Made by a program: the position numbers and the translations under genes. A stretch of 64,000 nt of DNA from Rutpela maculata (lineage: Eukaryota > Arthropoda > Insecta > Coleoptera > Cerambycidae): NCBI GenBank assembly GCA_936432065.2, contig OW386292.2, positions 134,803,460-134,867,459 on the forward strand, in the 5' to 3' direction. The notes beneath the pieces were generated by a model. It ran no database searches. It saw only the letters and a program-made list of their open reading frames with translations, and was not told where the DNA came from. This document shows positions 1 to 10,314 of the stretch, one piece after another; the first letter of the stretch is position 1, and the number at the start of each line of letters is the position of its first letter.

Positions 1-120
1 TGATGTGTATTTACTTATTAAAAAGTTAAATTAAAATTTTCTGAAAATTTAGAGTTATGTCATGAAAAACCTGTAAGGTTCAGGAAATTTTACCCTCATT
101 TTAAAGTATTTAATTTCCAG

Positions 121-1090
121 GTTTGAGGGTGCTGTTCTCTTGCCACAATCGAAAGTCACCATTCAGTTGCGTAGAAGACAAAATTGTCTAATGCCAAGCT
201 TCGATGGGGATCTATCAAATCAACATGTTAAACACACATCGTCAAATGAAAATGCCATGCAGTTAGGAACATTCCGATGTGATTACTGTTTTTTTCAGAC
301 AAAATGTAATCATTACCTCAAAAGTCACTTGCAAAAGCATAAAGATCCTTGTGAAGTAACAAAGTACAGATGTGACACATTTCAGACACAACATAAAGGC
401 CACCTTAACAGACATCTACTGGTACATAAGAGTCCTTCAGAAGTAACTATTTATAAATGTGGTTCTTGTTTATTTCAGACCACACGTAAACGTTATTTTA
501 CACGACATTTACTGGTACATAAAAGTGTTTCAGAAGTAACAATGTACAAATGTGATTCATGTTCATATCAAACAAAAATGAAAGGTAATCTTACGAGGCA
601 TTTATTGATACATAAGAGTACCTCAGAAGTAAAAACTCACAAATGTGACTCGTGCCTATATCAGACAATATATAAGAGTCACTTGAAAATTCATTTACTG
701 GTACATAAGAGTCCTTCAGAGGTAACGATGTACAAATGTGACTCATGTTCATTTCAGACAAAATTGAAAGATTCTCTTAGAAAACATTTACTGATGCATA
801 AGAGTCCTTTAGAAGTAACAATGTACACATGTGACTCATGTTCATTTCAGTCAATACATAAATATAGTCTTACGCAACATTTACTAAGGGTACATAAGAG
901 TGCTTCAGAAGTAACAGTGTACAAATGCGACTCTTGTTCGTATCAGACAAAAGTGAAAAGTGACCTTAGCAGACATCTACTAGTACATAAGAGTCCTTCA
1001 GAAGTAGTAATGTACAAATGCGACTCATGTTCATATCAATCAAAATTGAAAGGTGACCTTAAAAAGCATCTAAAGGTACATAAACAATAA
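121..1090 (+). CDS. Gene Z: C2H2 zinc-finger terminal exon (partial gene)
   Basis: This is the last exon of a multi-finger C2H2 protein whose earlier exons lie outside the window. A pyrimidine-rich tract ending in CAG at 118-120 is the likely acceptor. The frame is open from there to TAA at 1088-1090, and the first ATG is not needed as a start. The entry phase (one base, then codons reading F-E-G) matches the zinc-finger exons of genes A, B and C. I count nine finger units of the form C-x2-C-x12-H-x3-H. Unit 2 (after KYRCDT) has lost its second Cys, and unit 7 has an extra residue between its His. Linkers read HKS-P/A-SEVT-x-Y instead of TGEKPY. By family it is a nuclear DNA-binding protein; its ZAD exons, if any, are not visible. 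Confidence 0.85.
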
Positions 1091-1200
1091 TAGTCCTTTA
1101 GAAGTAACACTGTACATATGCGTCCTTGTACAATGTACAAATGTGACTCATGTTCATTTCAAACGAAATGTATTCTTATAAAGGTATTCTTATAAGATAT
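1091..1200 (+). pseudogene. Decayed finger downstream of the gene Z stop
   Basis: Just past the TAA the DNA still encodes the linker in another frame (SPLEVTLY, near 1093-1118) and then a broken finger start (MYKCDSCSFQTK, near 1132-1170). The array was longer before the stop arose. It carries no complete finger and is unlikely to be translated. Confidence 0.7.
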
Positions 1201-1315
1201 TAACAGCCAGTTTCACAATGGTTGGTTAACTAATGGTTTCACAACGTCTGGTTAATTTGAAGGTCGTAGTTATTAGTCCCTTGAGGTAAACCAGAAAAAG
1301 GCAAAAAGCCCAAAT

Positions 1316-1942
1316 GTTCTGCGACAGGATCGCAAGTCATGTACCCATCCGTTTTCCAGGATGGGCAATACGATGGTGACAATATTTTCCGACCTACCCT
1401 CCAACCACTACCCCTAAACCGGAAAAACCACTCCCATTTCCGATTTTCCGGTGCTAGATATTTTTTTTATCGGGAAACTTTATTAATGAAAGTTGTTTAG
1501 AATTGTCAAAAAACCCTAAATCTGAAATTTATTCAAAATTGAAAAATACTGAAATCTGTTTACAATAATATCCAAGTCCGAAAATATCATTTAAATGGAA
1601 TTTTTGTTTAAAAAATTCATGATAATTTTGTTTGAAATTAAATCCAAGCTGCCGGGTTGTCAAGTAATTAGTAGTTTTTTTATATTTTTTGAATTTATAA
1701 ATTTTTTTAATTTTCCAAATTTTTTATTTTAATGAAATATTGAGATTAAGGTTTTTAGACAAATTCTGAACAACTTTCGTTAATAAAATTTTCTGATAAA
1801 ACAATACCTAGCACCAGAAAATCGGAAATAGGAGTGGTTTTTCCGGTTTAGAGTTGGAGGTTAGGTCGGAAAATATTGTCACCATCGTGTTCCCCGCCCA
1901 CAAAAACGGAGGTGTACATGTCTCGCGGTCCGGTCGCAGAAC
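1316..1942. repeat. Foldback (MITE-like) element, arms about 190 bp
   Basis: The left arm (1316 to about 1505) starts GTTCTGCGACAGGATCGC. Its reverse complement recurs at about 1750-1942, ending GGTCGCAGAAC. Shared inner blocks include GATGGTGACAATATTTTCC and CCGGAAAAACCACTCC. The loop is AT-rich and non-coding. A short outer pair, CTTGAGGTAAA at 1280-1290 and TTTACCTCAAG at 1958-1968, may be the true termini. No coding capacity is seen. Confidence 0.8.
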
Positions 1943-1968
1943 TTTTGAGGTAAAAGCTTTACCTCAAG

Positions 1969-2656
1969 TGACTACCAGTAGATGAGGTATTGGTAAACCA
2001 ACAAATCGTGGTTACGTAAAAGTATATAACAATCTAAATAAATATTCTTAAATTTAAGCTTGGAAGACAATAGAAATAGAGCAAATTTTAGGTGGGATAT
2101 TTTCCAGTTTGAAACATGAATATTTTCAACAGTTTCTAGGTACATCTACCTAAATATCTAATAACTGTAAAAAAAAAAATGTAAATATATCATTGTAATC
2201 AGTTGAATTAAACATTTATAAACTATCTTCACGCTCTTTAATGTACCTAAAATATGAAACTATGTAATGAAATAAAACAAAATAACAAAGTTTTACTAAA
2301 TCGTTTAAATTTAGGTACGTATCTAAATTTACAGTACACTAATAATACTTCTCCGGGAGTAAAATTGACATATTCTTGTATGGATATTTATTTTCTATTT
2401 CTGAAAATGCATAGGTATATTTAATACACTGGAAAAGAACACACTGCATAAATTAAATAATTATTTTTTACAAGTTTCAAATATATAACTGATACCACAA
2501 TCACAGAACATATTTTATGAATTACAGAAGTTGAGTTCTTCTTTCCTTTATATAATAAATATGTGGAACTGTCAAAAATTTCAAAAACTCATGCCAACCA
2601 TTCAAATCTAAAACGTAGCTGTTTCTAATCATGAAATAAAAGTTGTGAAATATGTA
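1969..2656. other. AT-rich spacer, nothing recognised
   Basis: I see no conserved ORF, RNA gene or convincing repeat here, only AT-rich sequence between two foldback elements. Confidence 0.5.
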
Positions 2657-3482
2657 TACCGGGTGCCACAGGCTAGTGGCTCTCCCCTATATTTCCTTTA
2701 TTTTTTAACACTATTTGAAAACTACCTGTAAAAATGGATGTTTGGACATAAAAAACGGTATGAGACCATTTCCGGTTTACCCGGAAATGACCGCAACTTT
2801 CGAGTTTTAAATGGAGCACCCTGTATATATTTACAAATTTGGATCCAAGACAACATTCTGAGTATACCTTGAGATTTTTGCGAATTTTTGAGTCGATGTT
2901 CGGTTTTCTTTAAGCATTTTAAGACATTCATTTAGAATGCTTTGGGATTCCAGAATTTGTTCTACGGCAGGTAAAGTCCAAGGGAAAAATATAATTTTTC
3001 GTTTAATTTCATTTAATTTCACTATTTATGAAGCCTTCAAAATTGAACAAATCACTTTTATTCGAAAAACTTTTTTTTTTCAAATGGGAAGGTGGTGGCT
3101 CATACTGTTCAATAAATTTTAGATTTTTTTCTGAATTCATTGATATCTATTTCAAATCTCTGGTATTTGTTTTTCTATTTTATTTAATTTATTTAAAAAT
3201 AAAAAATCACTCAATATAATTTTTCTTGAATCTTAATGTAGTTGCCTTTGCAAAAAATATATGATAATAATGAAATGTGAATAATTACATTTTTGTGACT
3301 AATAGCCTTTTGGTTCTCTCTTTTGTTTCTTAATAGGTATAAGTACTAGTGCAAACTATAAGTATCTGTTTAGGCCGGTTCAAATGTTTCAAAAATTTGT
3401 ATTTTGTGTTTCCGCTTGCTGTAACGATAATCCAAAGTGCGAGTAGCGGCTTCTAGTTAGAATTTGAATTGCAAGAAAACCA

Positions 3483-5468
3483 CCCAGGTAGCAGGGTGAC
3501 GTCATTATGACGTCTTTTAAAGGTGATTTTTCGTCGTCGACGTCATTGTCCCAATAAATGACGTACCAGAGACGTGATATTTAAAACGTACTTCTGACGT
3601 CATCACGAAGACGTCAAATACACGTTTCTTTTAGGTCATTATTTTGACGTCATTCTGTCGTCAAAATTGGTCATTTTGTTCACTATATATACTCATATAT
3701 TCACTATACCTATATATATAGAGATCTTTGACCAATCATAATGGCAATATATTATTACAATAAAAACGTACATATAGAAACATCAGTATGTTTTGACATA
3801 GTTGCCGAATGTATTTTGCAAACTGAAATTTTAATTTAAATAAATCATTATAAAATAAAAATAAATAGAAGTATTTAGTGACTAGTTCAGTTTTTGCCAC
3901 ATAGTAATAATAATTTTATTTTACTATTTCTAACTATAGTAGAGTGTTCGGTGCCCAGATATACGCATAAAAATAAGTTCTGTGGGAGTTTCGTTGTCAC
4001 AAGCTGAATAATCAAAAAACGAGTTATAGCTTAGTGACTTGGGTGTTTTGATATTTCCACTTTTGAGTAATAGCAAATCCTTTTAACCATGAATAGAACT
4101 AGTCAAAATAAGTAGATTTTCGAACAGACCCACCTCGAGAAATCATGCCTGCTTCCCCTGCCCCCTTTCAAAGGGGCTACCTGTGTCTGCCTATATATAT
4201 TTTTTTTTCTCAAAAACGGTAAGAGCTAGAGGAATGATCTTGGCACCATTCGATAAAGTATAAAATTTTGCATAAGACCCTCCATTTGCTTTTTGATATT
4301 TTCTTTTTTTTTAAAGCCCCACAGCAAAAAAAAGGGTGAGGAGCCTTCCAACAACGACACATGTTTGGCTATACCTCTAAAACGGCCCAATAAATCAAAA
4401 TTCTACAAGATATAAAAAATAAAGACCATTATTTTTTCTATCGATTGATATATTATTTGTACATGTTATTTGTTTATGTAAAGCCGTCAATGGCGTACAA
4501 AGAGAAAGCTGCACATGTGCATAATGAATTTATTTAAAATAATTTATTTTTGTTGTTACAAACAATAATATTATAATTTTGAACAGGTACCTGCAATCAA
4601 TATTTTCGCAGTTTTTAACAACAATAATAAATATTTTTAAATAATTTATGCACATGTGCAGCTTTCTCTTTGTACGACACTGACGGCTTTATATAAACAA
4701 ATAACATATACAAATAATATACCAATCGATAGAAAAAATAATGGTCTTTATTTTTTATATCTTGTAGAATTTTGATTTGTTGGTCCGTTTTAGAGGTATA
4801 GCCAAACATGTGTCGTTGTTGGAAGGCTCCTCACCCTTTTTTTTGCTGTGGGGCCTTAAAAAAAAAAGAAAATAGCAAAAAGCAAAATTTTATACTCCAT
4901 CGAATGGCGCCAAGATGATTCCTCTAGCTCCTACCATATTTGAGAAAAAAATATATATATATAGGCAGATACAGGTTGCCATTTTTACTTATTTCGACTA
5001 GTTCTATTCATGGTTAAAAGGATTTACTATTACTCAAAAGTGGAAATATCAAAACACCTAATACACTAAGCTATAACTCGTTTTTTGATTATAATGACCT
5101 TTTGAGTAGGACATTTTTTGACGGATTTGAGATTTTGAAACATCAATATATCATCATTAATTTTATATCAAATACAGCTTGTGACAACGAAACCACCATG
5201 GAAGTCACAAGAAGCGTATCAATGCACTCTACTACTAGGTATACAGCTTTTAAACATATCTAAATAAAGATGTTCAATGGTTCAGTGAGTTAAGTTTGCA
5301 TCTCTTATCGCAAAATTCACTGATTACCAATATGTCATATTGGCGTCATATATATGACGTCATTGGGCTGTGACATTGTGCCGTCTTTTTCACGTCATGC
5401 TGAAGGTGAAATTGACGTAATTAATGCCGAAAAAAGGACGTCATAATGATGGCACCTTGCTGCCTGGG
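3483..5468. mobile_element. Nested foldback element, almost entirely palindromic
   Basis: The termini are CCCAGGTAGCAGGGTGACGT at 3483 and the complement CACCTTGCTGCCTGGG ending at 5468. A further long inverted pair, about 3945-4560 against 4617-5230, folds around a centre near 4590. Shared inner blocks include CATGAATAGAACTAGT at 4088 and its complement near 5000. The right arm has an insertion at about 5095-5170 that the left lacks. It has no protein-coding capacity. It sits inside the 2659-6316 element and is therefore younger. Confidence 0.85.
3497..3652. promoter_or_regulatory. Cluster of TGACGTCA (CRE-like) octamers
   Basis: The CREB/ATF palindrome TGACGTCA occurs exactly at 3497-3504, 3595-3602 and 3645-3652, with near matches (GACGTCA, ATGACGTC) between them. 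One more exact copy lies in the opposite arm at 5355-5362. The density is far above chance for AT-rich DNA, but it may simply be a subterminal repeat of the element. Regulatory activity is not shown. Confidence 0.45.
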
Positions 5469-6504
5469 CACGCGGTGAGCAGGAACGTTTTTCGTGCTGA
5501 AGAGATAGTGAAGTTGCCGTAGATTAACATACTGGTTTCCAATTAATCAAAATTTTAATAACTAGTATCGAATAGTATTTTAAATATTATAATAATTTTG
5601 AGTTAGTGCAAATTTTGTGCTTGAGGTGCCCTTTCCCTAATCCTGGCATTCTTTCCTTTTCCTTCCTAAGGGTGGAGCAACAGAAGTGACAAAAAGGCAG
5701 CAAAAAGGTAGGACTCAATTATTAAATTAGCACCAAATTACAGTCTACTTAAAGCCACAACAGGATCAATACAAATTATTTTGAAAGGGATTTTTTTATT
5801 TTTAAATAAATTTTATACCATAGAAAAACAAATAGCTTAGATCTGAAACGGATATCAATGAATTCAGAAAAAAAAGCTATAATTTATTGAACACTATGGG
5901 CCATTTGAAAAGAAAAAGTTTTCGATAAAAAAGTGATTTGTCAATTTTGGAGGCTTCGTAAATAGTTATTAATGAAATTAAACGAAAAATTATATTTTTC
6001 CCTTGGACTTTACCTGCCTTAGAACAAATTTTGGTATTCCAAAGCACTCTAGGCGAATATTTTAAAATGCTTAAAAAACTGAACATCGACTCAAAAATGC
6101 GCAAAAATCTCATGGCATACTCAGAATGCTATCTTAAATTCAAATATGTAAAAATCAAAAGTTCACTTCATTTCCGGGTAAACCGGAAATGGTCTTATAC
6201 CATTTATTATGTCCAAAAATTCATTTTTACCCGAAGTTTATGCACCCCAAATTTCAAATGGATAAGTTAAAAAATAAAGGAAATATAAGGGGGAGCCACT
6301 AGCCTGTGGCACCCGGTAGAGTGAAAAAATTCAAACCAAAATTTTCTAGTGGGTTCACTAAAGAAGTGCATATCTGCCCCACTAAAAAAACAACATCTTT
6401 AACCGTGTCCTGTAAATTTGCTAACTCTGTTATCTTGAAAATTTTAGAAACAAATATATAATAGGTTATAGTTTTCTAAAGAGTACCAACTTTTTAAATA
6501 ATTT

Positions 6505-6670
6505 TCAGCATAGTTTCGTAAGAGACAAGTCAACAGCAGCTCTTTTTAATTTTGTCAATATTATTGCGTGCCTTGAATGGACAAGAATTGCGCCTGCGGG
6601 TTGTTCCTGGATCTATCCAAGGCATTTGATGTGTTAAATCATAGTCACTTGAAATGTTTGTATATTATCT
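6505..6670 (+). pseudogene. LINE reverse transcriptase fragment
   Basis: The translation contains F-x-H-S-F-V-R-D-K-S-T-A-A, then after a frameshift LFLDLSKAFDVLNH, the RT motif A region of a non-LTR retrotransposon. Flanking RT domains are missing. The rest, to about 6800, is AT-rich 3' debris. Confidence 0.75.
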
Positions 6671-7073
6671 TTTAAATCATTAATCAGCTTGTGTGTTTAT
6701 ATACGAGTTGTAATTTGTATTTTTCATTATTGTTCTTATCTATTTATTATTAGACCATATGAAATATTTGTATCTTAGGATTTTTTTATTAATAAAGTAC
6801 ATTTTATTCTAAAAAAACTGTTTTGATAAATCCACTACTTTTCATCAGAATATTACCTTAAACCTCGTCTTATATACTATAGTTGATAGCCAAATGAATA
6901 GGCACTTACATACTGGGTACTTACGACTAAAAAACAATACATAAAGCATTTAACATTTTACATAATAAAAAACCTGAGAAATAAACATGACAGATTTTTA
7001 ATGTTAGTGTATTACGCAACTTTCAGAAATCAGCTATACATTCAAGAGAAAAAACCGCTGCCCAAGAAATCAC
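6671..7073. other. AT-rich spacer
   Basis: It is probably decayed LINE 3' sequence in its first 130 bases (an AATAAA-like stretch near 6790). Nothing else is recognised. Confidence 0.4.
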
Positions 7074-7168
7074 TACTTCCATATCCAGATTTGCTACAAG
7101 TCTCTCTCCACAATGATAAAATTTTGTATGTGGAAATAATTGTTTATGGAACTTTATTAATATAATCT

Positions 7169-7976
7169 CTAACAGCACACGATGTCCGCCGGACGTCCGT
7201 TTTATGTCCATTTAATGTACTGACATCCATGGACATAAACTGGACATCTACCGGACGTTTATCATCGGATTTACTTTGAATTGTACACAATCGACGTTCT
7301 CTGAATGTCCATTTTATGTACGGGAGGTATGTACATTTTAAGTCTATATAGGGACAGGAGATGGACGTCCATTAAATTATTCTATTTATTTATGTTGTAG
7401 ATGACGATATCTGCTCATCTTTGAGATGAGGAAAACTTTTGTTTCGGAGTCCAACTATACAGTATTTAAGAAAGTAGTAGCATATAAATTTAGAGCCCGA
7501 GTGAGTTAAAGGGTTGACTTACAAATCAGAAGGTCGGCGTGCGGTGGTTCGATCCCTACAGACGGCAATTGTTAAAAAGGTAAGTAAGTAAATTAAAATG
7601 AATTTAATAATTTAATAAACATTATAATTTGCAGGCAACCCTTGTGAGAATAAATTAGAGGGATGGTAAACAATATTAGAAATTTTAATGTAATTAAAAT
7701 GTACGGATGCTAACATAGAAATTTATAAAGTACTTACATGTCAAAGTTGAAATTTTTCGTAAAAAACGCCCTGAAAAATATATCTATATAAAAAAAGTAA
7801 GATGTTCATATATCGCATTTTATGGATTTACAAATATTGATCAAGGTTATGATATTTGAACGTCCCTCGGTTGCCCCACAGGTGTACTTTGAACCAAAAA
7901 ACGAACGTCCATCGGATGACCTGTATGCCCGTCGAGGACATTGTTCAGATATCCATAGGACAATGTTGTGCTATTA
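7169..7976. mobile_element. MITE with GGACGTCC-rich ends
   Basis: The termini are CTAACAGCACACGATGTCC (near 7169) and the complement of CTAATAGCACAACATTGTCC (ending near 7976). GGACGTCC/GGACATCC-like words repeat near both ends. The element interrupts the repeat at 7074-8511; the uninterrupted copy at 19402-19925 acts as an empty site. No coding capacity. Confidence 0.7.
7495..7570 (+). ncRNA. tRNA-like (SINE head) segment
   Basis: The segment has a good pol III B box (GGTTCGATCCC, near 7546) and an A-box-like stretch about 50 bases upstream. It resembles the tRNA-derived head of an insect SINE. The acceptor arms do not pair, so it is not a functional tRNA gene. It lies inside the MITE at 7169-7976. 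Confidence 0.45.
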
Positions 7977-8536
7977 GGGATATTTGAAATTGTCTACCCC
8001 AAAAACCCATAAAAGGATATCCCACATTGGTAGTAGGGTGGGAGTAGTGATAGTGGGGATGGATGAAGTAAAAAGCCTTTGGTTTTTGTACACACACTAA
8101 ATCGATTTTTTTTCACACCCTTTTATAATGGGGGTGTGGGTAGTAATGGGGGGTGGCTAATATCAAAAAAATTTTTGAGACATTAGCTTCTCTTATATAT
8201 ACTAAATACCAATTTTATGGATTCTTATCTGCTTGATTTATCTATCTACCCTCATTTACCCCCAGCCCTTCGACGAAATAAGATGAAAGATCCCTTTAAA
8301 GTACATATGTGTACCAAATTTCAAGTCAATATTTTAAACGGTTCCAGAGTAATCGTGCGCACAAAAAAAGTTGCAGACAGACTGAAAGACAGAAATTTCT
8401 TTTCACTCAAACTTAAAACCTCGACTTTTCATGATATTCTAAGTCTATTTGAACAATAAAAATTTTCAATTTTTTTTTGTCGTTACTATACTTCCACTGG
8501 ATGTGGAAGTAAAATTGCAGACAAATCTCACTTTTA

Positions 8537-8962
8537 AGCGCTCTATCAAAGTTGGCAGAAAAAATTGTTTGTAATGTTATTATAAATTATTTAAATACGC
8601 AAAAGTTATTTACACCCTATCAGCATGAATTCAGAGAAAAGAAGTCGGTAGAGACGGCAGCCTACCATTTACTAAATTTTGTTTATAAAGAATTAGACTA
8701 AAAAAAAATCAGCAATATCACTTATGTTTGATCTTTCTAGAGCTTTCGATACAGTTGATATCAGATTTATGGAGACCAAGCTGTACGCCATGGGCATTCG
8801 TGGAAACTTACTAAATTGGATTATGTCATACATGTCTGGCAGGGTTGGTTAATTGCAATGGAGCGGTATCTCACACAAGAAATGTTGAAATGGGTGTCCC
8901 CCAAGGATCAGTTTTGGGGCCACTCTTATTTGTGTTATACATAAATGATTGAATAGGTATGA
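8537..8962 (+). pseudogene. LINE RT fragment with stops
   Basis: Successive frames give LSKLAEKIV, FDLSRAFDTVD (RT motif A) and GVPQGSVLGPLLFVLYIND (motif B region). In-frame stops and at least one frameshift break it. It is an inactive non-LTR RT remnant, 5'- and 3'-truncated. Confidence 0.85.
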
Positions 8963-9156
8963 AGGTTATGTTACCGCATGTTCAGTGTTTTGCACAGTGC
9001 TTAATTGTTCTTTTTTTAGAAGTTGACAACTGATATTAACTACTTATAGTGCATTAAACCAAATTTGGGATATAAACTTTCACCTGAAGTAATAAAATAG
9101 TAATATAAGTTTACAAATCTCCAGAAATAAATGTTATTTTCAAAACTAACCTCAAA

Positions 9157-10296
9157 ATGGAATGTGATGTATGTAAAGAAATAAAAGATGTATTTAAATG
9201 TGATGAATGTAATCAATCAATATGTAAAGCATGTGGAAAACTAACATCATCAGAGATAAAAGTACTTGAGCTGAATAGTCGTGTGTTAAGATTCTATTGT
9301 TTGAAATGTAAAAAAAATGAGACGTATTCATTGTTTCATAAAATTATTGAATGCAAAGATCAACTGATTGAAAGTAAAGAAAGAAGCATAGCAGATAAAG
9401 ACGTTATCATAGCAGCCAAAGAAGAACTATGTATGATGTTGAAGAAAGAGATGGAGGACCTACAGAACACTAGAAAATATGAAAACAAAATCGGGTATAG
9501 CGAAGCAGTAAAAAAACCAACACCGGAGGTAGTAGTGGTAAAACCAAAAAAAACGCAAGAAAGTTCCAAAACAAAACAGATTATTGAAGGAAAAGTGGAT
9601 CCAAGTTCATTGGGGGTTGGAGTAGCTAGAGTAAAATATGTAAGAGATGGTGGTGTGGCGATAAGTTGCAATAGACATGAAGACGTTAGAAATATATCAA
9701 ATAGTATTCAACAACAATTAGGAGAAGAGTATGAAGTAAATATTCCAGAGAAAAAGAACCCAAAAATTCGAATTATAAATTTGGACAAAAAACTTCTAGA
9801 AGACCATGAAGAACTAATTGAAAAAATTATTATACAAAATTCTATTACCACTTCATTGCCTCAGCGGATTATAAAAGTTTTAAATACCTATGAAACAAAG
9901 AATAATAGAACTATTGCAATTGTGGAAATAGATCCACTCACTTATAACCAAATAAGAAAAAAAGAAATCTTATATATTGGGTGGCGTGCATATAAATATG
10001 TAGATCATATAAATATAGTACAATGCTATAAATGTTGGAAATTCGGACACATGGTAAAAGATTGTAAAAGTGAAAAGGATATATGCCCAAAATGTACAGG
10101 CGACCACAGATCAAATGAATGTAAATCCGAAGAAGTAAGATGCATAAATTGTAAATATGCCTCAGAGACATTAAAAATACCAAATATTGATTTTGAGCAT
10201 ACAGCTTATGATAGAAAATGTGAGGCTTACAAAAGAATATACGAACAATTAGAACAAAAAGTAAATTATACAGATAGTACCAAAATACAAAAATAG
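9157..10296 (+). CDS. LINE ORF1 protein, PHD-like finger plus CCHC knuckles
   Basis: This is a 379-residue RNA-binding ORF1-type protein. Eight cysteines in CxxC pairs (residues 3/6, 15/18, 23/26, 48/51) form a PHD/RING-like N-terminal zinc module. A coiled-coil-like charged stretch follows (about 55-110). CCHC knuckles lie near the C-terminus (CYKCWKFGHMVKDC at about 290-303, CPKCTGDHRSNEC at about 313-325), with a degenerate third. The ATG at 9157 immediately precedes the first cysteine pair. The reading frame is intact. It would act in the LINE ribonucleoprotein, binding its own RNA. Its TAG is followed, in the same frame, by ORF2 only 18 bases on. Confidence 0.85.
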   Translation: MECDVCKEIKDVFKCDECNQSICKACGKLTSSEIKVLELNSRVLRFYCLKCKKNETYSLFHKIIECKDQLIESKERSIADKDVIIAAKEELCMMLKKEMEDLQNTRKYENKIGYSEAVKKPTPEVVVVKPKKTQESSKTKQIIEGKVDPSSLGVGVARVKYVRDGGVAISCNRHEDVRNISNSIQQQLGEEYEVNIPEKKNPKIRIINLDKKLLEDHEELIEKIIIQNSITTSLPQRIIKVLNTYETKNNRTIAIVEIDPLTYNQIRKKEILYIGWRAYKYVDHINIVQCYKCWKFGHMVKDCKSEKDICPKCTGDHRSNECKSEEVRCINCKYASETLKIPNIDFEHTAYDRKCEAYKRIYEQLEQKVNYTDSTKIQK

Positions 10297-10314
10297 CAAT
10301 TAGAAAAATTAATA

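Larger units (their letters stand above)
2659..6316. mobile_element. 3.66-kb foldback transposon, arms about 540 bp, TA target site
   Basis: The ends are CCGGGTGCCACAGGCTAGTG at 2659 and its complement ending at 6316, both flanked by TA (2657-2658, 6317-6318). The arms extend to about 3205 and 5783. They carry matching blocks, for example around 2960-3010 (AAAGTCCAAGGGAAAAATAT) and 5990-6030. No transposase reading frame is present; small open frames in the arms are mirror images of each other. A TA duplication fits Tc1/mariner-type mobilisation, but the family is inferred. It is interrupted by a second foldback at 3483-5468. Confidence 0.85.
7074..8511. mobile_element. Short TIR repeat, copy 1, split by a younger MITE
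   Basis: The ends are TACTTCCATATCCAG (7074-7088) and the complement CTGGATGTGGAAGTA (8497-8511). After the MITE at 7169-7976 is removed, the remaining ~630 bp matches the copy at 19402-19925, including the block TACCAAATTTCAAGTCAATA. The 80-codon open frame inside the right part is not supported by the second copy. Confidence 0.75.

Noticed and set aside
4615..4809. 64-codon reverse frame
   Set aside because: It falls in the arm of the nested foldback; its mirror arm encodes the same text with stops.
7495..7570. Functional tRNA gene
   Set aside because: The B box is good but the acceptor and other arms do not pair; a SINE-type head is the better reading.
8217..8459. 80-codon open frame
   Set aside because: It lies in a TIR repeat; the second copy (19402-19925) does not keep the frame, so it is chance.
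9360..9671. 103-codon reverse frame
   Set aside because: It is antisense to the well-supported LINE ORF1.
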